In this document: piece after piece, positions 21,936 to 34,200 of the stretch
How the letters are laid out: each line of letters begins with the position of its first letter
Numbering within the stretch: position 1 is the first letter of the stretch
Source: Adiantum capillus-veneris
Lineage: Eukaryota; Streptophyta; Polypodiopsida; Polypodiales; Pteridaceae
Assembly: GCA_014529385.2 (NCBI GenBank)
Contig: CM043953.1
Span: 115,168,049-115,232,048 of the forward strand
Reading direction: 5' to 3'
Length of the DNA: 64,000 bases
Notes under the pieces: model-generated
Seen by the model: the letters and a program-made list of their open reading frames with translations, nothing else
Told to the model about the DNA's origin: nothing
Database searches by the model: none
Position numbers and translations under genes: made by a program

Positions 21936-22904
21936 GGACTTGAGCTCTAAATGTATAGATATAGTTTTTTTTCAAGAGCTTAAGAAAGTAAGTCAAGTTG
22001 ATATAACAAAAGTATAGAGTTAGGTAGCTAAGCCCATAAATGAGCAAAGCATTAGACCTAAGCTCTATATTCTTTTGTGGTCTATGGATCTGTTAATTAG
22101 GCTATAGGTCAAGTTGGAAGAGTTGAGCATAATTAAGTTGATGTTGCTCATGCTAGATAGGTGACCATAAGAGTCAAAGTCTATTATTTTTATCATGGTG
22201 GAGTAGTCCAAGAAACACTCATGCACTTGTGCACGTGAAGAGAGTGAAAAACCTTGCGTCAAAAGCCCTTTTCTTGATTAATGGAAGCTCTTAAAGTGAA
22301 ATTTAATTTTACTTTTGTAGCTACATTATCTCTAAGAAGCACCCATTATACTCTTCTCTTGCACTGCATAATCTTACCCATGCATATATCTATGCAAGCA
22401 TAAAGAATGTCCCATTGTTGTACATTTGCATTAGGCACTCTTTTATGTTCCACCATGCACTTAGCTTATAGGTACAGTCACACATAAAAATCAAGACCTC
22501 ATGGAAGATTAATGGATGACACTTCAAGGGATAGATGGCTTTCTCAAATTAATGTTCACATTGTCTTAATAACCTACTCAATTAAGTCCCTAAACACCCA
22601 GCATTTGTAAATACCCATATATAAGATCACTTACCAATGGGCACTTTTTTCCCACATGTTTTTTTTCCCATTGGCTATCAAGGTATCAAGACCCTAATGT
22701 ATTGTACCTCACCCTTTTTTTTTCCCTTTATAACTCAACTGACATTTGATTCTACTTGAACATACATGACTATTTCCATACTACACCTCCACCCAGTCAA
22801 ACCAATAGCTTACAATACTTAATTTTAACTAACATTCACTTCTAATCACAGAAGCCTTAAAGTGCCTGCACCCAAAGCAGCGGACAAGGACGTGCACTAA
22901 AATT

Positions 22905-22917
22905 GGATGGAGGGAGT
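22905..22917 (+). promoter_or_regulatory. Putative polypurine tract
   Basis: GGATGGAGGGAG directly precedes TGTTAACCC at 22918, matching the layout of a PPT next to a 3' LTR. Confidence 0.5.
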
Positions 22918-24016
22918 GTTAACCCATAGCGGGTAATAGTGGGTAACAAAACACTTGAAGAAGATATTTACTATTTTTAGTAGATATCAATGATGTTGGA
23001 TATGCAAATGTGAAGTAAAGATGCTGATGAAGCAAAGACAAGCAAGAAATGAAGAGAAGATATGGATTGAGCGATTAATTTTGAAGTCACAATCATTGTC
23101 GACAGAGTCACTTAATTTTTTATGATTTTTGAACGACTAGAAGAGCGGATTGTAATTATGTTTTGGGCTCCTTGTGAGTTCCAATTGTAAGCATTGTGAT
23201 ACGTTTAGAGCTTACGAAATGCAGATATTAGAATAAGTGAGTCTGATTTGCGGCTATTTCTAAAAAGTGTAGGAAGTATATAAGTAAAAATGCACAATGT
23301 GAAAAGAGACTCTTATGCATTGGGATAGGCTCTTGTAAAGGAGGTGATGGATATGGAGATCTCAAACTCTCTACATGCGTGCATGGATGGATTGGCCTTG
23401 CTTCATAGCTACACTCTAATATTTTCTCTCATTTACTCACTAATGTAATCTTTGCTCAATTATTACATGATTAAGTGGCTGATTTTGAGTTAATTGCTCC
23501 ATTTAATCAAAATTTTCCTCTTGCTAGATTAGAGAAGGATATAGTGAATAGTTGATGGCCAATGAGCATGATTAAGTTTGTGTGTGAGAGGTTAGGCCAA
23601 ATGTTAGAGTGATTGTGTGCTAACTCCTTGTAGGAAGGCTATAGCATGTGTCTAGGTCTTTGTCCCTTTTCCATTAGCTCTCTCTATGCAGAGGCTCCTC
23701 TTCCTAATCCTCTACATGGCACCCGCAAACTCTCTTTGTGTCTTTTCATGCCCTAGCCGTGGGTCATACTCTCCTTGCTTTGATATTTTGTTAATAGGAC
23801 TCTAGCAACTCAACAAGGGGGACTATGGGGTTTTATAAGGAGAAAGACTTTCATACATGCAAGGCAAGAGGATTGGAGGCATTAACATACTATGGGCAGC
23901 TTGTGTGTGTGGGTGTATATGGCTGTAGCTAGTGCAATTAAAGATTTGATTGTAAACTTTGTTACTTCTTAATGGGAACAGTCTAGTTCTTGGGTCTCTT
24001 TGTGTATGTGGACAAT
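22918..24016 (+). repeat. Putative 3' LTR (diverged family)
   Basis: Starts TGTTAACCC after a purine tract. Its first ~120 bp resemble 18278-18400 and its last ~570 bp resemble 16303-16987. The true right end and a target duplication were not found, so the boundary at 24016 is only where the similarity ends. Confidence 0.5.
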
Positions 24017-26949
24017 TGCTTTCTTTCTTGATTGAGTATGATTATGCCTATTCTTTGTCCTATATGTGTGGTTATGTTCCATTCTCTGTGTATCTACCAT
24101 TGACATAGCCATGGGCTATAGCCAAGGCTAACTAACCCAATCTTGAATTGATTTATAGGTCAATTGGAACTAACAGCTTAGGTTTAACAAGTCTCCAACT
24201 AAAGAGCTATAAAGCATACCACAAAACGCACACTTAATGCTATAATTTCTTCTAAACCAATTTTTGAGCTCCAACATTACCAGTATTGGCATGGAAAAAA
24301 ATTGCCACATTTGGCTCTAAAAACACAATCACTTCACGTCTCTTCTATTGGATGGTTCCTTGGTGCTTTTGGCTATTGTCCAAATATTGCATTGTCTTCA
24401 AACTTGCTCACGAAGCCCATGGGGGACTAGCAGCTATAGGGAGATATTTCTTACATGCACCAAAATGGCCTTATTTAACCTGTAGACAAAACTTCCTTTG
24501 TAAACATATCATTTTTGTCTTGAAATCTCCCATTATACACTCAAGTGATACCATATGGAAACCATTAGTAGATATCCCTTGACAAAGCCCTACTTTGACC
24601 TCTTTAGAATGTCAACACCCTTTGCGTGCATCATGACTCAACCCCTTGTTGGAAATTTATTTTCTTCCAAAAGCATGCACAAACTCTATGAAAATTAGCC
24701 TTGCAATTATTAGCCATAGAAAAAATCAAATGGTATTGTACACACTGCCATTCAACACAAAAACAAGCCATGCTTCCCTTGGATTAAAAACTAAAACAAC
24801 TACAACTTGGGTCAGATGTAAACCTCTTTATTTCCTCAAACAAGAGAGATTCCTTCTAGAACAAATAAATAAGTTCAATCAAGTACGGACACTTGTATAG
24901 CATGCATAACCTTTTCTTTCCATGCACCTCCCAACCCATCCTTCCATAATTTAGCTCTTTGAAAATTACATGTTTTGCCATGATACATGATATGGTTTAC
25001 CTACTCCTCTTCAACATTGGATATGGATTTGCCCTTTTGTATCTATTGCACATTTATAAGCTGCATTTGATGAGGGGCAAGGCCTCTCCTAATGTGTATC
25101 TTGGCTAAAGCCTCTTCACCAATATGTGTAGTTCCTTATCCATATCAACTACTATGTATCAAACACCCAATCAACCTTGTCATTAGGATATCTCTAATAA
25201 AATAGGTTTGCATGTGGCTTCACCATATGGTATAAGCATTGAAACATTATATTTTATATATAAGATTGATATATAGCACATCACGAGGGAAATCCATAGG
25301 TATCGTAGTTGCTCTGTCTACCCAGTTGTTAATACATTAGAAGCACACAAGAAGACTGACTACCCATAGTATCATTAGATAGCATAAAATCATCACAACT
25401 AGCATCAAATTTGTCATTGTAATCAAAAGAATATGACACTTGCCCAAATGCATCTTGACCTAAAGATTGGACTCATCTTCTCCTTTCTCTTTACAATCTA
25501 AAGACACCTACCTTTCCATCATTTCTAACATGTTGGTGTTGTCTATTTGATCTTTATGTACATGGGCTACCATCCAGTTATGAAGCACACACAAAAAAGA
25601 CTTATTCCTTACCAGCTTGTTGCAAAACATTGAGCCATTAGTGCCAACTTGCTTGATCCATGGATGTGACTCATTGTATTTACATCTTCATCTTCTTGCT
25701 GCTCTACAAAGGCTTCTCTGTCCTTTTAATCTTGTATGTCAGGCTCTTAGCTTTTGCAAACCAACTAAAGTTTGCAGCTTTGCATGCACAAAATCCATAG
25801 GAAAAAAAAATCTGTCGCTTATTATTTGGTCTTCAAAATTTGTATCTGCTTTTATGATTTTTTTTGGTAGGGAGGGAGGGGGCCAAGGTAGTTGCACTAA
25901 TAAGAAACCCTCAATAAAATGTGCATTTAACACCAATTCTACAAAAAGACATTCAAACGTCTTGGAACACTAAAGTGTATTGCTTTCCTACCAACTTGTC
26001 ATAATAATTATATGGAGAAGGTAGAAATATCTAAGGTCATGTTTGTCCTCTTGGTAGGTTATGAGGAGAAGCTTGTTTGCAAATTTTATCCTCGCAAAAA
26101 TCTATGCTATATAAAGGCTTTTGTGGTAAGCTGTAAATTGAAAATCTTGTCAAAAATTAGTGCAAAATGTAGGTTTTGCATAGCTTTAAGGACTTATGAA
26201 CAACAATGCACTTGTTTCATTAGAAATATAAGCTACACATCTTAGTTTATATACCATATATATGCACTACAAACCAAAAACACAAATGTTAAAAATGCTA
26301 ACAGATAGGACCATTTTTTTGTCTTTCAAAGCCTCTTTTCCCATCGTGACAAAGTTAATGTGTAGAAATTGAATTCTAAATTTTATTTACAGGTCAAAAG
26401 TAGCCAACCAAATATGGTTTAAGGTTTCAAACTCACATAATACTTGCAAATAAGGCTCGTCGTAAAAATCTTGCACTGTAAATTAATTGCAAAACCAATA
26501 GCCTTATCAAAACCAATTGAAGGTAAGCTTAAAGACTCTCCACACTTGTATACATTTAGCTAGCATAAATAAAAAATCTCAACGTTAAACTCAATATTAA
26601 GGTAAGTATCTTATCAATTAGAAATTTAAAATTTTAACATGCACAGTTGCAGAGTTTTGATGATTTGACACAATTTACTTATTATAGCTTGTATAAACAT
26701 CAAACATTGATACCTTGAGTAATCAGTCATTAGATTAGATCCACATGAGGGCGGTTACGGAGCGAGCTTGTTTTTTAATGAAAAAAAATCCACCACCATT
26801 ACCTCCCATTGCCGCCCCTACCACCCATGACCACCAAAACCTTAGCCTAGCCCACCACTAGTGGTTGGTGGTGTTAGCTCATTACCACCACCTGCCACCC
26901 CACCATCGCCCATTGCCGGCCCTTCTTTTCCCAATCCTCCCTCTAGTGA

Positions 26950-26999
<50 letters not shown>

Positions 27000-27957
27000 T
27001 GGGTGGGCTGCCAAGCCTCAATCTTATCTTATTGTAGACATAGCAAGAACCACGAACAAAAATGTTAATTTATGGGACGAAGCTGACACGACTAGTGCAT
27101 GGAGGCTACAAGAGGTTGTCAATCTCTTGGAAAACAATTAATAACTTGCATCTAACTTAAACGTATCTCAAGTGACCTAAATCATCAAGAACTAGTCGCT
27201 AATCAGCAACCAAAACACAATTGTTAGAGCATCTAACGACATCCAAACATAAAAAAACTTATAGGACAACTATGTAAAACCTAAGCACACATTCTTATGG
27301 TTTCAAATCTCACTTTCAACATGGTGCAAAAAATGCGATTATTAACAGCCATGAGATTTTGACCTAATCGTTTTTGACCCAAAATGCATCTAGATGCTTA
27401 GCAATGACGCCTTGATACCCCACCTATACTTATTTTGTGATTTCCTAGCTTAAATTCTTACTTATGATGAGATTTAGGTCATGGGTAGGCAGTGTCAAAA
27501 GCTACAATTTATTGTGGATAGCTTACGTCAATGCGTAGAGCTCTTACTTGTGGTTGCAATGCAACAAACGACACTGCAATGTTGTAATAGACCAGGGAGA
27601 TATACGCGAGAGAAGGAGAGAGGGAAGCGCCGTGAGCATACGTTGTGTTTCTATTATCCAAAACTTAACTTAAACTTTACAAAATTGGCTTTTATACCTT
27701 TGCCAAGGTTTCTTAGGTCAAAAATAAATGATTTGGGAGTTCTAAATCATGAATGGCTAATACAATCTGAACGCTCATAGGCCAAACTCTAAGATAACAG
27801 TGCAGACTCTTACAATTTTGAGTTACGAGACTCCAAATCTATCAAAAAATAATAGTCGTTCTTACAAAAGACTCCCAAAAAATGAGCTTAAAGATCATAA
27901 GTTAGCTTATTGCTAACATTCCCCCCCTCCTCGAGTGTGTCGTCCCTTGAAACAGCT
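24017..27957. other. Intergenic, no recognisable genes
   Basis: Several short open frames (for example 24286-24582 and 25617-25973) lack family motifs and have no supporting similarity within the window. The stretch 26780-26950 is a C/A-rich low-complexity tract leading into a CT microsatellite. Confidence 0.4.
26953..26996. repeat. (CT)22 microsatellite
   Basis: 44 bp of uninterrupted CT repeats. Confidence 0.95.
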
Positions 27958-28633
27958 TTATGGGATGAAGTAGTCTTTAGGTTGTTTGGTGGCCAGTTGT
28001 TCCTTGAGTGCTTGTAGTGGGTGCTGGTAGCAATTGCAATGCTCCTTATCAGACACTTGCAAAAATTGTGTGGTGACTTTGTTGTGGAGCTCCATGGCGG
28101 AGTAGCCTACAAATTGAGTAGTTAAATTCAAGATGACGGGGCCAAAAAAATTTGTTCTGAAGAACCCCGTGTAGAAAGCCTCTTCAAATGCCAACATGTT
28201 GTTGGAGGGTAGGAACATGCATCTTATATAGAACCCATAAAGTACCTCCTCCAATGGCTGCTTGCTCATATCATAACATAGGCCCTTATTACCTTCCAAG
28301 AAAGCTAACCATGGTGCCCCTGCCTGCTCTGGTTCATTGAACACTTGGATGCAAGTCAACACCATCTTGCATATCTTGTATAACATTGCACAACACAAAT
28401 CCGGGAGGCTTTTGAAGAATGACATGGTGCCCATTAGGGTTTTCACCATGTATTCCTTAGTAGCAACTCCCCGTTCGGGTGCTGGTAGCTTTGGGGTAAT
28501 TCAACCATATTGGTCTTTTCCATGTTAAGGCTTCATGTTCTAGCCATGATCGGACTCTAGGCACCGGGAAAAAAAATGGATCCTTTTGGATGTGAGTAGG
28601 AGCCCTTGAATAAAGAATCAGGAACCTTGGGTG
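27958..28633 (-). pseudogene. Unrecognised host-unit remnant, 3' portion
   Basis: Open frame of 163 codons (27958-28449, - strand) with well-formed protein-like sequence (FFKSLPDLCCAMLYKICKMV, GAPWLAFLEGNKGLCYDMSK, LEEVLYGFYIRCMFLPSNN) ending KQPKDYFIP. Upstream another frame continues to about 28630 (RHPRFLILYSRAPTHIQKDP), where the gypsy element begins. Same strand as the pieces at 37383-39761 and 47510-48144, and interpreted as the C-terminal end of one broken coding unit. Family unknown. Confidence 0.45.
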
Positions 28634-28637
28634 CCGC

Positions 28638-29783
28638 TGTGAGCGGGATGAAAACACACACAACGCCTCTATAACGACCCGACACACACTCTTGGAATGA
28701 TACACACACACACTATGGGGCACCACTCGGTTTACACAACACACCTGGCCGAGACAGGGAACACACCTCTGGAGTGAGAGGAGAGAGACTATCCACTTGC
28801 CCACTCCACACAGACACACACACACACACACACACACACCCAAAAAACTCAGCTCAAAAGAGGAGAATTTCTGATGTTTAGATACAATTGAGCTTGGGCC
28901 AACACCAATGGGGCAAACAGCTCACACAATATGGGTAAAAGATACCAGATACAATCACAAATTGGAGAAGAAGCTTCACTCACCGGAGAAGATTACACAG
29001 AAAAACAACAGAAAAAGAGTGAGGAATTTGGCAAAATGGACAGCGCCATCGCGTCCGGAACGGCCCAAAACCCCAGTCTACAATGTCAAAGTGCTCAAAT
29101 CCGACATCGGATGAGCAGTTTACGGCCAAAACAGGCTCCAAAAACCCAAAAAACACACCTGCGGCTGTTCCTCCTCTCTTCTCCACGTTTTTTCTGGTCT
29201 TCTCTCAGTTTTTTCAGTTCCCACACTTAGCTTTTTTAGTTGGGCACCCTTGGCCTTTTAGATGACCTCAAACGGACCCCGAACAGGCCAAAAACTGACC
29301 TCGCAGTGCATAGTTGTCATCTTTTTGCATCATTCGCACACCTGGCACTCAGCTTTTTTCCAATAATGCACCTCGCCATCACGTGAAGTGGCCCCAAAAA
29401 AAGGTCCTCATGATGACCTTTCTGCATAATTCTCACAAGCAAACACCCACGTTGTGTCTGTCCTCATCTGCGTGCAAATATTGACCTCGTTCGCCCTCCT
29501 GACGCCACTAGATGCCATCTGACGCACCTGCTAACCTCACGTCGTCGGCCCGCGGATAGCTTCCTCGAGAAGTTTTACGCGCTACCAACTCCTCCTTATT
29601 GTAGAAAAACACAATGGTACTAGTAATGATGAAAATCGATGCACTATGTACATGGTGTCCTACCTGTACACATGTGGGCCCCACGTAACCACCTGGCTCT
29701 GGAAAATGAGCAATACTTTATTTGATGCACCATGCATGGGTATGTACATATGCGCAATCCCTTGCTCCAAAAAACTCCTGACA
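28638..29783 (-). repeat. gypsy 3' LTR (left copy)
   Basis: 1146 bp; + strand ends TGTGAGCGGG and CTCCTGACA. Contains a (CA)n tract near 28811-28839. Short open frames inside it recur in the other LTR only because the LTR is duplicated. Confidence 0.95.
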
Positions 29784-29805
29784 TAATTTGCCCATCCCCT
29801 AGCCT
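29784..29805 (-). promoter_or_regulatory. gypsy polypurine tract (probable)
   Basis: On the - strand GGCTAGGGGATGGGCAAATT sits directly before the 3' LTR; AGGGGATGGG is the purine-rich core. Confidence 0.6.
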
Positions 29806-29811
29806 GCTAGA

Positions 29812-31230
29812 TCATTCATGATCAACAGCAGCAAAGAGCGATATGAGACTCGCCGCATCACATGTCTCCTCATCCTTCACCAACATTGCTTGCTCCACAG
29901 ACAGTTCATCTTGCTCCACCATCATCAATCTAGCATGATACAATTTAAGACGCAATCCATTTACCCTTGACTTATGTAGAACACCATCCAAGTTAGCCAG
30001 CTGATATGTGCCATTTGGAAAACACTCTACTACCTTGAAAGGGCCTTTCCACTTAATTTGAAACTTCTTTTGGAAGGTGTTGTCCAGCTTACTGTTGTAG
30101 CGCAAAACCAAGTCATGTTTCTTGATAACCTTACTTTTGACCTTTTCATTTATCTTTGTCAAAGCCTTATCCTGCATCTGCCCATAATGCTCCAATGCGC
30201 TCATCCTATCCAACTGGACCTCTTGTAACTGCAAGAGCCTCTCTTTGAATGCATCACTAGGCGGCCCAAGCAACTTCTCTAACATCTTGACCGCAGGCAA
30301 CTCTACCTCCACAGGCAATAGTGCTTCCTTTCCATACACCAAATGAAATGGAGTAAACCCTGTACCTGTCTTCACCGAAGTACGGTAAGCCCATAATGCA
30401 CTAGGCAATTCTAAATCCCAATTCTTTCCTTGGTGCTCTGTCACTTTTGAAAGAATCTGTACCAACTCACCATTGAATCTTTCATTCAAGCCATTACACT
30501 GCGGGTAATAAGGAGTGGTATGCTGGTGCCTAATCTTCATCTTTGCACATAAAAAATCTAGCAGTTTAGCTCTAAAGCCAGGCCCCTTATCTGAAAGTAA
30601 CTCCAGTGGCACCCCAAACTTGCAACATATTTCATCATACACAAATTTTGCCACATCCTTTGCAGTGATCTGTTTTACTGCTATAGCCTCTGCCCATCTA
30701 GAGAGATAGTCCACTGCCGTCAAAATATAGCTTTTGCCCCTGCTTGTGATAGGTAACGGGCCTATTGCATCAATTCCCCACTTTTCAAACACATCAAACG
30801 CCATAATGGTTTTTCGTAGCTCTGGCTTCAATACTCTCTTCCCAAATGCTTGACACCTATTGCAAGACCTACACCAATGGTGAACATCCTTGTGCAAACT
30901 AGGCCATACATACCCCTCTTGCAAAATCTTATGCAAGGTGATCTTTAGAGCAAAATGGCCACCACATGCGCCTTCGTGATTCTCTTCCAACACTCTGTAA
31001 AGCTCCTCCCGCCAAGGTACACGTCTCAACACGAGATCAGCCCCTTTCATGTATAAGACATCACCAATCAATTTGTACCTGTATGCTCTACGCACAAAGC
31101 CATACTTCTTAGACTTCTGAATCTCCTTTGGAATGATTCTTGTTAGCAAAAACTCCTCTTCTTGAGCCAAACTTTCCCGGCCATGATAAAGAGGTAAAGT
31201 GGTCCTCAACACAAATAGCTCCCCAATCAT
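29812..31230 (-). CDS. Tat-like gypsy integrase (C-terminal part of pol)
   Basis: 472-codon frame encoding integrase, which inserts the element cDNA into the genome. HHCC zinc domain: HEGACGGHFALKITLHKI and HHWCRSCNRC (residues about 84-124). DDE core: WGIDAIGPLP (about 150), ELLSDKGPGF (about 211) and CNGLNERFNGEL with the Glu (about 247). The C-terminal region contains FQIKWKGPFKVVECFPNGTY, a GPF/Y-type module. It is separated from the upstream gag-RT frame by a 1-nt loss near 31275; past that point the sequence reads RALNGEAHEAAQG into this frame. It was therefore probably one polyprotein. No chromodomain seen. Confidence 0.92.
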   Translation of the reverse strand: MIGELFVLRTTLPLYHGRESLAQEEEFLLTRIIPKEIQKSKKYGFVRRAYRYKLIGDVLYMKGADLVLRRVPWREELYRVLEENHEGACGGHFALKITLHKILQEGYVWPSLHKDVHHWCRSCNRCQAFGKRVLKPELRKTIMAFDVFEKWGIDAIGPLPITSRGKSYILTAVDYLSRWAEAIAVKQITAKDVAKFVYDEICCKFGVPLELLSDKGPGFRAKLLDFLCAKMKIRHQHTTPYYPQCNGLNERFNGELVQILSKVTEHQGKNWDLELPSALWAYRTSVKTGTGFTPFHLVYGKEALLPVEVELPAVKMLEKLLGPPSDAFKERLLQLQEVQLDRMSALEHYGQMQDKALTKINEKVKSKVIKKHDLVLRYNSKLDNTFQKKFQIKWKGPFKVVECFPNGTYQLANLDGVLHKSRVNGLRLKLYHARLMMVEQDELSVEQAMLVKDEETCDAASLISLFAAVDHE

Positions 31231-31259
31231 GCCTTGAGCTGCTTCATGTGCCTCTCCAT

Positions 31260-34200
31260 TTAGAGCACGTTCAATGTGTCTGATACTCCATGCTTCAAAC
31301 TTTTTAACAGGCCTTTAATTCTGAAGCACATTTCCTTCAATGAGGTGTTCTTGCTCTTCCACACACCCAACACTTGCTTCACCACTAACAAGGCATCACC
31401 TTTTATGCTCAACCTTCGAACCCCATGCTTCAAACAAATGTGTAATCCGGCTTCCAATGTAGCATATTCAGCCTCATTGTTACTATGAGCATCCAATTTG
31501 AACCCTCTCTTGCATACTAGCTTCCCCTCTGGATCATAAAGTGCTATACCCCCTGAAGCTGCATCATGGCTCTTTCTGTATGAACCATCAAAGAACAACA
31601 CATGTGCATTGCTGATCTGTGGCACTTCTTCAACTACCTTTCTCACCACCTCTTCCTTAACAATAAGGGGATTCTCCTTGTAGGTCAACAAATCAGCTAG
31701 GGTAGCCCTTGTACTATCTTCCACTAGAAAAGAGAACTCAAACTCTTGCAGCTCAATTACCCATTTCTTCACCACATTTGACATGTTAATACCATTAATT
31801 AACTGTGGCAAAAAGGCATAACTCGTCAAGAAAACAAAAGGCCGTGGTAGCAAGTAATGACGAAATCGTCGACAAGCAAATATTACACTAGCCATCACTA
31901 GCTCTACTTCCGATAACTTTCTCTCCGCTACCAACTTCACTCGGCTTGCACAATACACTGGCCTCATATAATGGCTGCCCTTCCCCTTTTGCAATAGCAT
32001 GGCTCCAATGGCATCATCCCCTACTGATGGATTTACATAAAAAACTTTCTCCCAATCAGGAGCCTGCATGGCTGACAACCCCCCTAATACCTCTTTCACC
32101 TCTTGAAACACTTCTTCACACTTGTCATCCCATTGCAATGGATCATGCTTTGCCACTTGCTGTAATGGATAAAGAAGCTGCGAAGACAATGGAATAAACC
32201 GTGCCATGTACTTCACTTTGTGTATAAAGGTTGCCAATTGCTTCGTACTCATAGGTGATGGAAGAAGAATAATAGACTTCACCTTATCTGGATCAGCCTC
32301 AATGCCATTTTCTGACACCATATGGCCCAATAGCTTCACCCTTGGCTGTGCTAGATGACATTTCTTTGGATTTAGTTGTCCTCCACATTCATCATATCGA
32401 GCGAATACCATCTGCAGCTTCTCATGGTGTTCAGCCCTACTGCTATAGACACAGAAGTCATCCATAAAAGCTTTAACACAACTACCAATGAATGGTTCCA
32501 ACACCCAATTTGCTCTCTCTTGATAGAAGGAAGGTCCATTTGACAACCCAAATGGCAATACTGTGTAGCAATAGCAGCCCCATGGCGTAATGAAAGTTGT
32601 CTTTGTGCGGTCTTTAAGAGCAATCTTCAATTGAAAATAGCCTGAAAAACCATCACACACACTGTACCTCTCATAACCTGCCACTGAATCCAAGATCTGA
32701 TCGATGAATGGAAGAGGATATGGGTTCTTCTTAGTGGCTGCGTTTAAGGGTTTAAAATCCACACAAATTCTCCACTTCCCATCCTTCTTTGGACTGACTA
32801 CAACTGGACTCACCCATTCTGTGGTCTCCACTGGAACTATGAACCCTGCCTTCAATAACTTGTCCACCTCTACCCGCAAGGCTTCCATTTGCTCTTGACC
32901 CATCCTTCTTAGCCTTTGCCGCACTGGCTTAGCACCTTCATTCAGCTCTATATGCATCTCTTCACCCTTGAACCCTCTGATCTCTTCATATGAAGTAATG
33001 AACAAATCAGGAAAACTAGCCAGCATATGCAAATATATATCCTTCTCCATAGCTGAGAGGTCTCCACTAATCATTTGCGTCATTAATTCCTGCTTCTTTG
33101 ACAACTCAACTTTGGTTTGCATCAGCCCTTCAATCACTTCATAAGGCCCTTCACTTTCATCTTCAACTTCCTTCGCAAATGCGACTAAACCAATCTCCTG
33201 GATTTCTTTGTCCATCAAAAGAAATGCAACATCAACATCCTCATCACTGCTGGTAGTGCTATCACTATCCTCATCTGTCACCGTGGAAGAGTCTTCATCA
33301 CTAGACTCATCCTCATCTTCATAAAGCTCCTCTAATCGTTTCCTTGTGTCCATATTATAAAGCTTCTTGGTACCTGTCTTTCCATAGAGGCTAATCGTAC
33401 CATGTCGCCAATCTTGAACAGCTCCCACTGCACGTAACCATGGTCTGCCCAGTATAATAGGATATGCTCCCAACCCTGCTGGCATCACATGAAAATCAAC
33501 CACTGCCTTTGCATCATATGCCTCCACTTCTAAGCTCTTTACAACACCCAAGCATTTTACTTTTTGATGGTTTGCCAATCTGATCCGAAAACTTGACACC
33601 CCAGCCACTGTGAGACCCATCTTCTCAACGCATGAGTGTGTTATGACGCATATTTGGGCTCCGCCATCCACATAACCTTGTCCCAAATTTTTCCTTTTAT
33701 GCCACACATCTACTATTGGACAAATGTCTGGTAGCTCGTCCATTGCCAACACCTTCACTGAACCTCTCTCTGGCTCTTTCTCCATTGGGTTAACCATCCT
33801 CTTCCACTGTCGCTTTAGCTTAGGCACCATCTCTATAAGCTTCCCAAAAGTAACATCTGCCTTCCTGCTCGTCAGATCCTCCTTCAAGTCATAGCTTAAT
33901 TGCCCATCCCCTATTGGAAAATCTGAAACATGAAACTTTCGACGAGCTCTCCTTTTCCTCTTGGCCTTGACATCCTCGCCTTCATGGCTCTTTCCTTTCT
34001 TCTTACTAGGACCTGGGGCACTTCTTCCTTCCTTTTCCTCTGTGGTCCTCTTCCCAATAGGCATCACTAATGTATCCTCTAGCTTTGATGCCTTCTCCAA
34101 GGTGACTACACTTAACACTTTTGTCTTCCCTTTTTCCTCCTGGGTCAGTCCACTGGCTCCTTCGTCTCCCTTAATTTCGATGCCATAATCATTTGACCTA

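Noticed and set aside
24286-25973. Possible genes on the + strand
   Set aside because: Frames under 120 codons with no motif and no similarity to other parts of the window.
28908-29265. Open frames of 60-99 codons that recur nearly unchanged at 36507-36864
   Set aside because: They lie inside the two gypsy LTRs; the recurrence is due to LTR duplication and does not show coding constraint.
31230-31280. Programmed frameshift between RNase H and integrase in the gypsy element
   Set aside because: Elements of this kind usually have a single pol frame, and the 1-nt loss has no evident slippery site; a mutation or sequencing error is simpler.
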